DNA of 64,000 nt. Source: a virus. The notes under the pieces were generated by a model. It saw only the letters and a list, made by a program, of their open reading frames with translations, did no database searches and was not told the origin of the DNA. The stretch spans positions 1-64,000 of the IMG/VR virus record IMGVR_UViG_3300031857_000146. One strand, written 5' to 3'. Both the position numbers and the translations under genes were made by a program. Shown here in pieces: positions 29,248 through 39,900 of the stretch (positions are counted from its first letter, which is position 1; each line of letters begins with the position of its first letter).

Positions 29248-30085
29248 AATAATTTCGGCGATTTATGAATTAAAATATGTTGAAGGAATTAATAGTGAGA
29301 GATATAAAAATTTTTCATTATTGGTTGCAACAATTAAAAACATAATTTATCCTGAATATCGTTACGTAATTTATACTGACCAAAATTCATATGATAAGTT
29401 CAATTTAAAGTATGAATTTAATTTTCCAAATGTTGAATTTAAATTTAAAGAATTAAATACTTCTGAAACTTGTGAATTAATTGATAGAATTAGAACTCAA
29501 GAATTATCGGGTGGAATTAACTATGATAGAATTTATTGTGTTAACAATTATTTAGAAGTTGTTTTAAATAAACTTAAATTCTTAATTGATGAATCACATG
29601 ATTGTGATAATATCTTTTGGATTGATGCTGGTTTGATTGGAACGTCTTGTCATGATGGGTGGAGAGATTATATGGCTCCACTAATTAATTCAAAAAACTT
29701 TTTGGATAAGGTGGTTGATAAAATAAACCAACACGGGTTTATTCATTTGAAAGGTAATTCAATTGTGATGAACTATGAAACAGTTTCTAAATTCAATCAA
29801 CTATTTGGTGTTGAATTAAAGGTTGTTCCTGGATGTCTATTCGGTGGAACATCAGAAAAAGTTAGACATATTTTAAATGGATATTTAGACATTTTTAATC
29901 AATACTTAACAACACATAACCAACTTATTAGTGAACAAGAAGTTCTCACGGCTATTACAGGTAAACATTCGGATGAATGTCACGCTTTTGAATTTGGTGA
30001 TTGGTTAGACTTACAAAAAGCGTTTTTAGAAATTTTAGACATTTATGATGAAACAAAATATGTAAGGGAGAAATGTTATGTTTAG
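29222..30085 (+). CDS. HtrL/YibB-like glycosyltransferase
   Basis: 287 residues from ATG 29222 (26-base overlap with the previous gene); ATG 29231 in frame is an equally possible start. The pattern fits the HtrL_YibB family: ISAIYELKYVEGINSERYKN at the start, YRYVIYTDQNSYDKF, and NIFWIDAGLIGTSCHDGW with D135 in the position of the metal-binding acidic residue. Family members are putative sugar transferases found in bacterial surface-glycan loci. The N-terminal domain of the protein at 30638 has the same FWIDAGL motif, so the two are distant paralogues. The end overlaps the next gene by 8 bases. Confidence 0.65.
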   Translation: MQNMTNGTKIISAIYELKYVEGINSERYKNFSLLVATIKNIIYPEYRYVIYTDQNSYDKFNLKYEFNFPNVEFKFKELNTSETCELIDRIRTQELSGGINYDRIYCVNNYLEVVLNKLKFLIDESHDCDNIFWIDAGLIGTSCHDGWRDYMAPLINSKNFLDKVVDKINQHGFIHLKGNSIVMNYETVSKFNQLFGVELKVVPGCLFGGTSEKVRHILNGYLDIFNQYLTTHNQLISEQEVLTAITGKHSDECHAFEFGDWLDLQKAFLEILDIYDETKYVREKCYV

Positions 30086-30641
30086 TCTTAATATTGTTTG
30101 TACTTCAATCGGGAGAGAAACACTGCCAAGATTAATTGAGTCATTCAAAGACCAATTAGACCCAACAGATATTTTTACAATAATCTCTGATATTAATCAC
30201 GACTTTGTTTCAGAAGTATTATCAAGATATGAGTTTAAATTCAAAGTTAATCATATATTAAATCAAGGGGAACAAAAGTGGAAATACGGACATCCATTAA
30301 TTAATGAGAACATTAATTCATTAGAAGGTGATTTTATAATGTTTGCCGATGATGATGATAGATACACTGAAGAAGCATTCAAAGTAATTAAAGAAAGTGT
30401 TAAAGATAAAAACAAGTTATACATATTCAAACACAATTGGTTAGGTGATGTTAATTGGAAATTAAAAGATTTCACAAGAGGTAATGTAGGTAAATGTATG
30501 GGTGTGATTCCAAACACACATAATTTACCGATGTTTCAAGAAGATGTTTTTGGAGATGTTATTTTTTATGAAGAGATAGGACAAATGTTTGAAAGTGAAT
30601 TTGTTGATTATATAATCTATAAAGTTAGAGATACAGAATGA
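30078..30641 (+). CDS. Short GT2-like glycosyltransferase
   Basis: 187 residues, short for a GT2 enzyme. It has the family layout: LNIVCTSIGRETLPRLIESF strand-helix at the start, then GDFIMFADDDDRYTEEAFKV with D91-D94 as the nucleotide-sugar/metal site. The C-terminal acceptor domain is small (NVGKCMGVIPNTHNLPMFQE). It overlaps the upstream gene by 8 bases and the downstream one by 4 (ATGA), so translation is coupled across the operon. Substrates unknown. Confidence 0.72.
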   Translation: MFSLNIVCTSIGRETLPRLIESFKDQLDPTDIFTIISDINHDFVSEVLSRYEFKFKVNHILNQGEQKWKYGHPLINENINSLEGDFIMFADDDDRYTEEAFKVIKESVKDKNKLYIFKHNWLGDVNWKLKDFTRGNVGKCMGVIPNTHNLPMFQEDVFGDVIFYEEIGQMFESEFVDYIIYKVRDTE

Positions 30642-32308
30642 GTAATATTACATTAGTTACAGGATTGTGGAATATTGGTAGAGAAAACCTTGAAGAAGGT
30701 TGGTCTCGTTCTTTTTCACATTATTTAGAAAAATTTGAACAACTATTAAAGGTTGAGGAAAACTTAATAATTTTTGGTGAAAAAGAATTAGAGGATTTTG
30801 TTTGGGAAAGAAGAGACCAAAGTAATACTCAATTTATTTTAAGAGATAAGAGTTGGTTTGTTGAAAATGACTTTTATAATAAGATACAAGAAATTAGAAA
30901 TAACCCTGAATGGTATAATCAATCAGGTTGGTTAAAAGAATCGACACAAGGTAGATTAGAAATGTATAATCCTCTTGTTATGTCTAAAATGTTTTTGTTA
31001 AACGACGCAAGGATTTTTGACAGATTTAATTCAGAGTTTTTATTTTGGATTGATGCTGGACTTACAAATACAGTTCATCCAGGATATTTCACACACGATA
31101 AGGTTTTAAATAATTTAAGTAAGTATATTGATAAGTTTACATTCGTTTGTTTCCCATATGACGCTAATAATGAGATACACGGATTTTCATACCCAAAGAT
31201 TAACGAATGGGCTGAAGATGATGTAAAGAAAGTTGCTCGTGGAGGATTTTTTGGTGGACCGAAAGAAACCATATCACAGATGAATGGTGAATATTATAAT
31301 CTATTGAATGATACACTATCGAGTGGGTACATGGGAACTGAGGAATCAATATTTTCAATAATGGTTTATAAGTTAAAAGAATATATAAATTATTTTGAAA
31401 TCGATTATAACGGTTTATTTGGAAAATTCTTCGAAAATTTAAAAGATGATGTTTTAGTTAAAAAGACAGAGTTTGTTAAAATCCAAAACGATTTAGATAT
31501 TGATAAAGTTGCGTTATATGTAATAACATTTAATTCACCAAAACAATTTGAAACATTAATTCAATCCATGATTGAATACGATAGAGATTTTTTAGATAAA
31601 CCAAAAAAGTTTTTATTGGATAACTCAACCGACCTATCAACAACCGAAGAATATTTAAGACTTTGTAAAGAATATGATTTTGAACATATTAAAAAAGATA
31701 ATATAGGTATTACAGGTGGAAGACAATGGATTGCTGAACATTTTGATGAAACAGGGTTGGACTATATGTTATTTTTTGAGGACGACATGTTTTTTTACTC
31801 ACAAAAAAATGAAGTGTGTAGAAATGGGTTTAATAGATATGTAAGTAATCTATATCAGAAAAGTTTAGAGATAGTTAATAAAGAAAACTTTGATTTCCTA
31901 AAATTAAATTTCACAGAATTTTATGGTGATAATAGTACACAATGGAGTTGGTATAATGTCCCACAAAATTTCAGAGAACAACATTGGCCAAAAAACCCAA
32001 GATTACCACAACATGGTTTAGACCCAAACGCACCAAAAACAAAGTTCAACGAGATAAAAACACATAAGGGTATTCCATATGCGTCAGGGGAAATTTATTT
32101 ATGTAACTGGCCAATTATTCTTTCTAAAAGTGGGAGTTATAAATGTTATTTGGAGACAAAATATCAACACCCATATGAACAAACTTTGATGTCTCACAAC
32201 TTCCAAAACACAATTAAAGGTAAGTTAAAACCTGGTATTTTACTACTCACACCTACCGAACATGATAGATTTGAACATTATGATAGTAATTTAAGGAAAG
32301 AATGTTGA
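30638..32308 (+). CDS. Two-domain glycosyltransferase: HtrL-like plus GT2-like
   Basis: 556 residues. Domain 1 (1-285) is HtrL/YibB-like: LVTGLWNIGRENLEEGWSRS, EFLFWIDAGLTNTVHPG with D139, then GGFFGGPKETI. Domain 2 (about 290-556) is a GT2-like transferase: VALYVITFNSPKQFETLI, KFLLDNSTDLSTTEEYL, KDNIGITGGRQWIAEHF and LFFEDDMFF near 381-389 as the acidic site. A fusion of two transferases suggests that two sugars are added in succession. It is the last gene of the glycosyltransferase operon, and a TATTTAT motif follows within 10 bases of its stop. The acceptor is unknown. Confidence 0.72.
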   Translation: MSNITLVTGLWNIGRENLEEGWSRSFSHYLEKFEQLLKVEENLIIFGEKELEDFVWERRDQSNTQFILRDKSWFVENDFYNKIQEIRNNPEWYNQSGWLKESTQGRLEMYNPLVMSKMFLLNDARIFDRFNSEFLFWIDAGLTNTVHPGYFTHDKVLNNLSKYIDKFTFVCFPYDANNEIHGFSYPKINEWAEDDVKKVARGGFFGGPKETISQMNGEYYNLLNDTLSSGYMGTEESIFSIMVYKLKEYINYFEIDYNGLFGKFFENLKDDVLVKKTEFVKIQNDLDIDKVALYVITFNSPKQFETLIQSMIEYDRDFLDKPKKFLLDNSTDLSTTEEYLRLCKEYDFEHIKKDNIGITGGRQWIAEHFDETGLDYMLFFEDDMFFYSQKNEVCRNGFNRYVSNLYQKSLEIVNKENFDFLKLNFTEFYGDNSTQWSWYNVPQNFREQHWPKNPRLPQHGLDPNAPKTKFNEIKTHKGIPYASGEIYLCNWPIILSKSGSYKCYLETKYQHPYEQTLMSHNFQNTIKGKLKPGILLLTPTEHDRFEHYDSNLRKEC

Positions 32309-32316
32309 TTTTTTGA

Positions 32317-32323
32317 TATTTAT
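32317..32323 (+). promoter_or_regulatory. TATTTAT motif before second fibre block
   Basis: Motif 14 bases upstream of ATG 32338, directly after the glycosyltransferase operon. Candidate late promoter element. Confidence 0.4.
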
Positions 32324-32337
32324 TTAAAAAACTATTA

Positions 32338-32706
32338 ATGGAATTTTTTATTAACAAAGGTGCAACACTACCTGTTCTTAAAATGCAAGTGGTTAAAGAT
32401 GGTATTGCTGACATAACAGAGTTCATGTCAATAATCGAAAACTCGTTGATTTACTTTTCCATGATAGATGTTAAAACGGGAGCATATAAGATTCTGAATA
32501 AGAAAGGAGGGTTTGTTGAGAAGACATTTGTTGACCCAAACGCTGAGACAGAATATTATGTTTATTATAAATTCACTTCAAGTGATACAAGTAGAGAAGG
32601 TCTTTATGAAGGGGAGTTTGTTTTTATTACTGATACAGGAACTTACATTTTACCAATCAGAGAAAAACTAACGATAAAAATTGGTAATAGTTACGTATCT
32701 ATCTAA
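32338..32706 (+). CDS. Small baseplate/fibre beta-sandwich protein
   Basis: 122 residues. The start EFFINKGATLPVLKMQVVKD matches the start of the next gene product (EWFIKKNSTLPVFQVEVSKN), and both continue with a YYVxYxFTS segment and end with EKLxIxI. The pattern resembles the N-terminal immunoglobulin-like domain of upper baseplate proteins (BppU type), which anchors receptor-binding proteins, but I recall this only at the fold level. This copy has the domain alone; the next gene has it fused to a linker and a C-terminal domain. The next start lies one base after this stop. Confidence 0.6.
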   Translation: MEFFINKGATLPVLKMQVVKDGIADITEFMSIIENSLIYFSMIDVKTGAYKILNKKGGFVEKTFVDPNAETEYYVYYKFTSSDTSREGLYEGEFVFITDTGTYILPIREKLTIKIGNSYVSI

Positions 32707-32707
32707 T

Positions 32708-33913
32708 ATGGAATGGTTTATTAAGAAAAATTCAACGTTACCAGTTTTCCAAGTTGAGGTATCAAAAAACGGAAGAAGTGATTTTGGTTTAGATGAAAAT
32801 ATTTCGGGTAATACAATTTTAATTTCGGTATATGACGAAGTTAATAAAAAATATATTGTTGCATCCAAAGAATGTTATATTACAACAAGTGCGTCTACAG
32901 TAAATCCTTTAGATATTACTTATTATGTGAATTATCAATTCACAAGTAGAGAAACAAAAAATGAAGGTAAGTTTTTAGTTCAGTTTTTAAAACAGTCATC
33001 TCAGGGGATTGTTATCATACCGTTACCTGAAAAATTATATATAAGTGTTTTAAGTAGTTTTAGTTTAAATTCTTACTCTTATCCGACTAATAATCCTTAC
33101 ATTATTGATAGACCATGTTGTAATGCGCCGGCTCTACCAGCGACACCAACACCGACACCATCAATTACCCCAAGTGTTACACCAACAATATCTCTTACAC
33201 CAAGTGTTACACAAACTGTTACACCAACAGTTACTACAACACCAACATTTACTCCAACACCATCTATTACAAAACCTTTGTATTATGCTTACGTATTTGC
33301 AGAACCTCAAGATTCTTCTGCAGGTGGTTCGTTGTTTGGATTAGGAAGTTATATGTATTACTTAGCGGATGGTGTAACACCTGACACTAATGTTAGTTGG
33401 TACGGATGGGGTAATTCAGGAGCGCTTCCATTACCAACAAGTCCAAATTACAGTTATATGATGAACAAATACGCATCATACTCAGGATTTACAGGTGGAA
33501 CAGGAAACTTTGTACAACCTACAAACTTAAAAGGTGCTTTAAATCAGTTCCCAAGTACGATTAAAGATAGTTTTGGATGTTTGATTAACCAATACACATT
33601 TGAAACTATTGAAGTTAATAATAGTGATATTAATACTAGTTTACAGTACATGTATACGATTTGGATACCACTTGATGGTGTCGGAGGAACTTTGAATAAT
33701 ATGAGTGTAAATGTGGGCTATCAGTCACAACCTTGTGACTTTGACATTTTAGCAACTCCTGACCCTAAAATTTCGGTTGGGGATGTTATAACCTCAGGTG
33801 GTTCAATACCTGCGGGAACATATAGAATTTTATACTTATCTAATGACGGATTGTTACCACCAAAACTTCCTGATAAAAATAATTACTACTTCAAAGGGGT
33901 ATATAAAACCTAA
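32708..33913 (+). CDS. Modular adhesin: BppU-like domain, Pro/Thr linker, C-terminal domain
   Basis: 401 residues from ATG 32708; an in-frame ATG at 32681 lies inside the previous gene and is rejected because the paralogous N-terminus begins MEWFIKK. Residues 1-125 duplicate the preceding 122-residue protein. A short Cys pair (RPCCNAP) and a [12 protein letters not shown] linker (about 145-190) follow. The C-terminal domain (YYAYVFAEPQDSSAGGSLFG, then LGSYMYYLADGV) is a paralogue of the C-terminal domain of the protein at 19480. The head and the tail domain are therefore each shared with a different neighbour. Virion attachment through the head is inferred. Confidence 0.65.
   Translation: MEWFIKKNSTLPVFQVEVSKNGRSDFGLDENISGNTILISVYDEVNKKYIVASKECYITTSASTVNPLDITYYVNYQFTSRETKNEGKFLVQFLKQSSQGIVIIPLPEKLYISVLSSFSLNSYSYPTNNPYIIDRPCCNAPALPATPTPTPSITPSVTPTISLTPSVTQTVTPTVTTTPTFTPTPSITKPLYYAYVFAEPQDSSAGGSLFGLGSYMYYLADGVTPDTNVSWYGWGNSGALPLPTSPNYSYMMNKYASYSGFTGGTGNFVQPTNLKGALNQFPSTIKDSFGCLINQYTFETIEVNNSDINTSLQYMYTIWIPLDGVGGTLNNMSVNVGYQSQPCDFDILATPDPKISVGDVITSGGSIPAGTYRILYLSNDGLLPPKLPDKNNYYFKGVYKT
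33142..33276 (+). repeat. Pro/Thr/Ser linker coding repeat
   Basis: ACACCAACACCGACACC-type repeats encode [12 protein letters not shown] units joining the two domains of the protein at 32708. Confidence 0.85.
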
Positions 33914-33941
33914 AAAAAGATAATTATTAGTAAGTAACAAA

Positions 33942-36900
33942 ATGGCAATACCGTATCAAAATCCAATAAGTGCGTCCCAAATAACAGGACCTTTCAGTGT
34001 AGCAAGAACAAGTCCATACGGAACCAACTTTAACGTCTTAAATGTTGGGGGTTGGCAAGAAGCCGCTTACCTTACTAATTTAGGGTTGTCATTTAGTGGG
34101 AAGGGACAACAACAACTTAGTGCAAATACTATCCCAATTAATATCACAATTGGTAATGGTACATTTATGCCGACTTATTTAACCCTTAACTCTGATAATT
34201 TTTCATCAGGTAGAAGAAGGTTAGGTATGATTGTTTGGGTTAATGAAACTGAAACGGCATACCAATTTCAAATAGACAACTATAACGATTTATGGGACGC
34301 TGCGGTAAGTGCTAATTCTGTTACTCAATTATCTTATGAGACAATTGTAAAAAATAATACACCTGAAGGACAGGCATTTATTAACGCTTGGACAGGTTCA
34401 ACAATTGAAGGTGTTAGTGGAACATCAAGAAATGATGCGAGATGGAGAGTTTTTGCTCAAGGAACAGAATTAACTGGTGGTACGTTCTTTTCAGGTACAA
34501 GCACTTTAGAATTATATAATAGTGATGGTACCGTTGTAAGTGTTACAGGTATTACCGTTTCAGGTGGTGATGGTACTAGCGGTACGTCAGGGAGTTCAGG
34601 TTCCGCCGGTTCTTCAGGAAGTTCGGGTACATCGGGTAGCTCTGGCTCAAGTGGTAGTGCTGGAACAAGTGGTATAAACGGTGTTGATGGTGCTAGTGGG
34701 ACATCTGGTACATCTGGCTCAAGTGGATATAGTGGTAATGACGGTGCTAATAGCGGTAGATGGTTATGGACATCATCTATAGTTACCCCAAATGACCCTA
34801 ACCAAGGGTTTTTTGCAACAAACATTAATGAGTTATGTTCAGTAAATTATATATCTATTGCAGATAATGATGTTTATAATATTAATTATGATAATTGGTT
34901 AACCGCAATTCAAGATTCTATCAATTTAAGTCAAGAAGTTTATTTACAGATTGAAGAAGTTGGTAATTTTCCTATATTAGGTATTTACAAAATTTTAACT
35001 ATAGTTAATAATGGACCTTATTGGGATATTACTTTAGACATACCTTTTACTTGTAATGGTAATTTAACAAGTGGTAGCACATATACATTTTCTTGGATTC
35101 ATAATGGAGCGGATGGTTCTTCAGGAAGTTCTGGTTCATCAGGTGAATCAGGAAGTTCTGGTACAAGTGGTAGTTCAGGAACATCAGGAAGTAGTGGTAG
35201 TGCTGGAACCTCAGGTTCAAGTGGTACCTCAGGTTCATCAGGAACAAGTGGTTCTTCAGGTAGCTCAGGTTCATCTGGAACTTCAGGTACGTCTGGCTCA
35301 TCAGGTAGTTCAGGCTCAAGTGGCTCATCGGGCTCAAGTGGTTCTTCGGGAAGTGTTGGAACTTCAGGAACATCTGGTTCTTCAGGTTCAAGTGGTTCTT
35401 CGGGAAGTGTTGGAACTTCAGGAACATCAGGGTCTTCAGGCTCTAGTGGTACATCAGGCTCTTCAGGTTCTAGTGGGTCAAGTGGTATTACTGGTAGTTC
35501 AGGTACATCAGGAAGTTCGGGCTCAAGTGGTTCTTCAGGAAGTACAGGTTCAAGTGGTACATCGGGTTCTTCGGGTTCTTCGGGTTCTTCGGGTTCTTCA
35601 GGCTCATCAGGGTCATCAGGTTCAAGTGGGTTAACAGGTTCTTCTGGTACATCAGGTAGTGCTGGTTCGTCAGGTTCAAGTGGAAGTACGGGTTCATCAG
35701 GAAGTTCAGGAATATCAGGTTCAAGTGGAAGTTCTGGAAGTAGTGGATTAACTGGAAGTTCAGGTACTAGCGGAACGTCAGGTAGCACAGGTTCTTCAGG
35801 CACTAGTGGTAGTTCAGGAACGTCAGGTAGCACAGGTTCTTCGGGTTCATCGGGTAGTTCAGGTTTAACAGGTTCATCTGGAACATCTGGAAGTTCTGGT
35901 TCAAGTGGAAGTACGGGGTCATCAGGTAGTACAGGAACATCAGGTTCATCAGGCTCAAGTGGCAGTGCTGGTTCATCAGGCTCAAGTGGAATAAGCGGTA
36001 GCTCAGGAACATCAGGTTCAAGCGGAAGTGCTGGTAGCTCAGGTTCAAGTGGTAGCTCTGGCTCTGCTGGAACTTCAGGTTCAAGTGGAACTTCAGGTTC
36101 AAGTGGGACATCAGGAAGTAGTGGAAGTACAGGTTCATCAGGAAGTTCTGGTGTTAATGGTTCTTCAGGGACATCAGGTAGTACTGGTACATCTGGAACT
36201 TCTGGTAGTTCAGGTTCTTCAGGAAGTACAGGGTCTAGTGGTAGTAGTGGAAGTTCAGGACTAACTGGCTCTTCGGGAACATCAGGTTCTTCTGGTTCCT
36301 CAGGAAGTTCAGGTTCAAGTGGTATAACAGGTAGTTCAGGAACATCAGGTTCAAGTGGAAGCACAGGCTCTTCAGGAAGTTCTGGTTCTGCAGGAACATC
36401 AGGTTCAAGTGGAAGTACAGGCTCTTCAGGAAGTTCTGGTAGTGTTGGAACATCAGGTTCTTCGGGTTCAAGTGGTAGTTCTGGTTCTGTTGGTACTTCA
36501 GGAACTGCTGGTACAAGTGGCTCTTCAGGAAGTGCGGGGTCAAGTGGTAGTAGTGGTAGTTCAGGTAGTGTTGGAACATCGGGTTCTTCAGGTTTGAGTG
36601 GTGTTGACGGTACTAATGGTACTAGCGGAACTTCAGGTAATAGTGGTAGCTCAGGTACATCGGGGACAAGTGGTTCTTCAGGTTCTGCGGGTACATCAGG
36701 TAGTTCAGGTAGTTCAGGAACATCAGGTTCTGTGGGTACCTCAGGTAGTTCAGGTTCATCCGGAAGTACAGGTTCAAGTGGAACGTCTGGTTCTAGTGGT
36801 AGTGTCGGTACATCAGGGTCTTCAGGCTCGTCAGGTTCAAGTGGAAGTTCTGGAATAACAGGTTCTTCTGGTACATCTGGAACTTCAGGTTCTAGTGGTT

Positions 36901-39900
36901 CATCAGGAAGTTCAGGTTCTAGTGGTAGTTCAGGTAGTGTTGGTACATCGGGTTCTTCTGGTTCAAGTGGAAGTTCTGGCTCAACAGGTACTAGTGGAAG
37001 TTCTGGCTCAAGTGGAAGTACAGGTTCTAGTGGTACAAGTGGTTCATCTGGTAGTGTAGGAACTAGTGGTAGTAGTGGTTCTTCTGGTTCATCAGGAAGT
37101 TCAGGTTCTAGTGGTAGTTCTGGTTCTTCAGGTACATCAGGTAGTGTTGGTACTTCAGGGTCAAGTGGTTCTTCGGGTTTAACAGGGTCTTCAGGAACAT
37201 CAGGTTCTAGCGGTTCATCTGGTTCAAGTGGAAGTGTTGGAACTTCTGGTACAAGTGGTTCATCAGGTAGTTCAGGTTCATCGGGTTCTACAGGAAGTTC
37301 TGGAACATCAGGAAGTAGCGGAAGTTCAGGCTCTTCAGGTCTAACTGGTTCTTCGGGAACAAGTGGAAGCTCAGGTAGTAGTGGTTCTGTTGGTACTTCA
37401 GGAAGTTCTGGTTCATCTGGTAGTGTTGGAACATCAGGTTCTTCAGGTTCAAGTGGTTCATCGGGTTCGGTTGGGACTTCAGGAAGTGCTGGTACAAGTG
37501 GCTCATCGGGTAGTTCAGGTTCATCGGGTTCTACAGGAAGTTCTGGAACATCTGGGTCAACAGGTACTTCAGGAAGTTCTGGTTCAAGTGGAAGTTCAGG
37601 TTCATCTGGAAGTAGCGGTAGTGTTGGGACTTCTGGCTCAAGTGGGTCTAGTGGTACTTCAGGTAGCACTGGGTCAAGTGGTTCATCGGGTTCTAGTGGA
37701 ACATCAGGTTCATCAGGTAGTGCAGGCTCAAGTGGAAGTTCGGGGAGTACTGGAACATCAGGTAGTAGTGGTTCGGTAGGAACTTCAGGTTCTTCGGGTA
37801 GTAGTGGAAGTTCTGGGTCTTCAGGTTTAACTGGCTCTTCTGGAACAAGTGGTAGTAGTGGAAGTTCAGGGTCAACAGGTTCTTCAGGTTCAAGTGGCAC
37901 ATCAGGTAGTAGTGGTTCTTCGGGCTCTAGTGGTTCATCGGGTTCGGTTGGAACTTCGGGAAGTGCTGGTACAAGTGGTTCATCAGGAACTTCAGGGTCA
38001 TCTGGGTCAACAGGTACTTCAGGAAGTTCTGGTTCAAGTGGTAGTGTAGGTACTTCTGGCTCAAGTGGAAGTAGCGGTAGTGTTGGAACTTCTGGCTCAA
38101 GTGGGTCTAGTGGAAGTTCAGGCTCTTCGGGATTAACTGGTTCATCAGGAACTTCAGGGTCATCAGGTTCAAGTGGAAGTAGCGGTTCTTCGGGTAGTAC
38201 AGGAACATCTGGGTCAACTGGTACATCAGGTTCTTCTGGTTCAAGTGGAAGTAGCGGTAGTGTAGGTACAAGTGGCTCTTCAGGAACAAGTGGTTCTAGT
38301 GGTAGTAGTGGAAGTTCAGGCTCTTCAGGTCTAACTGGTTCTTCGGGAACAAGCGGAAGTTCAGGTTCTTCAGGTAGTGTAGGAACTAGCGGTAGTAGTG
38401 GTTCATCGGGAAGTAGTGGAACATCAGGTTCTTCTGGTTCAAGTGGCAGTTCAGGAAGCTCTGGCTCATCAGGTTCAGTTGGAACATCTGGGTCAAGCGG
38501 AACATCAGGTAGTAGTGGGAGTTCAGGAAGTTCTGGTTCTAGTGGTAGTGTTGGAACTTCTGGTTCATCAGGTAGTAGCGGAACATCTGGTTCTACGGGA
38601 AGTTCTGGTACTAGTGGTAGTAGCGGTTCTTCAGGAAGTTCCGGAACATCAGGGTCTTCTGGCTCATCGGGTAGTTCAGGGTCTAGTGGAAGTGTTGGAA
38701 CATCTGGCTCAAGTGGAACATCAGGTAGTTCAGGGTCTAGCGGTAGTAGTGGTTCTTCTGGTAGTAGTGGTAGCGTAGGTACATCTGGTACTAGTGGTTC
38801 TTCTGGTTCTTCAGGTAGTAGCGGTTCTTCAGGAAGTGCGGGTACATCAGGAACAAGTGGTTCTTCAGGTTCATCGGGTAGTAGTGGTTCATCAGGGTCT
38901 AGCGGTTCTACAGGAACATCTGGTTCAAGTGGAAGTAGCGGTAGTGTAGGTACTAGCGGTTCTTCAGGAATATCGGGCTCAAGTGGGACATCAGGGAGCT
39001 CGGGTTCTTCTGGGTCGTCAGGTAGTGTTGGTACTAGTGGTTCATCTGGAACTTCAGGTTCGTCTGGTTCATCAGGTAGTAGTGGAAGTTCAGGAAGTGT
39101 TGGTACAAGCGGTTCTTCTGGGTCGGTTGGTACTAGTGGGTCAAGTGGGTCAAGTGGTTCATCAGGTACTTCGGGAAGTAGTGGGTCTTCAGGAACATCA
39201 GGTTCATCAGGGTCTAGCGGTTCTACAGGAACTTCTGGTTCAAGTGGTACATCAGGGTCTTCAGGTAGTAGTGGTAGTTCAGGAAGTTCGGGTACATCTG
39301 GTTCTAGCGGAAGTTCTGGCTCATCTGGGTCAAGTGGTTCGTCAGGTTCAAGTGGTACCTCAGGAAGTTCGGGTACAAGTGGTTCTTCAGGAACATCAGG
39401 GTCTTCTGGCAGTTCAGGTTCATCCGGCTCAAGTGGAACTTCGGGTTCTAGCGGTAGTGCTGGTACATCAGGTACAGGTTTCAATACAATTGCTAATCCT
39501 GCTGATTACAGAATATTAACTGCTTCAGGTACCTCTACAAATAGTGCGATTGCTCAAAGTAAATTAACTTTTGATGGTACAACTTTAGGTATTACAGGTG
39601 ATACTGTTGAATATGGAAAACAATCTTTAACTTCTTGTAGTGGTACAAGTATTACCGCATCAACACGTATTTGTTCATTTAGTACATCATTAGGACGTAG
39701 TGCAATTTTTGATTATTGGGTTAATAATCCAACCACAACTGCAACAAGAGGTGGCCAAGTAATGAGTATTTGGGACACATCTAACGCTACTTATGTTGAT
39801 ATATCAACTCCTGACTTAAATGACTCTACTTTGGGTATTGAGTTAAGGGTTACGGTGTCAGGTGGTAATGTTGAGTTTTGGGCTGATGTGAATAAAGGTA

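Noticed and set aside
28537-32308. DNA-modifying glucosyltransferases as in T4
   Set aside because: The families seen (GT60, HtrL-like, GT2-like) do not resemble T4 alpha- or beta-glucosyltransferase, and no hydroxymethylase gene is in the window. The possibility for genes outside it remains open.
35099-39484. A 1461-codon minus-strand open frame opposite the fibre 2 tract
   Set aside because: It is the antisense reading of Gly-Ser-Ser/Thr codons and yields a monotonous Pro-Glu-Leu/Asp-Val protein. The plus frame continues into recognisable fibre domains on both sides.
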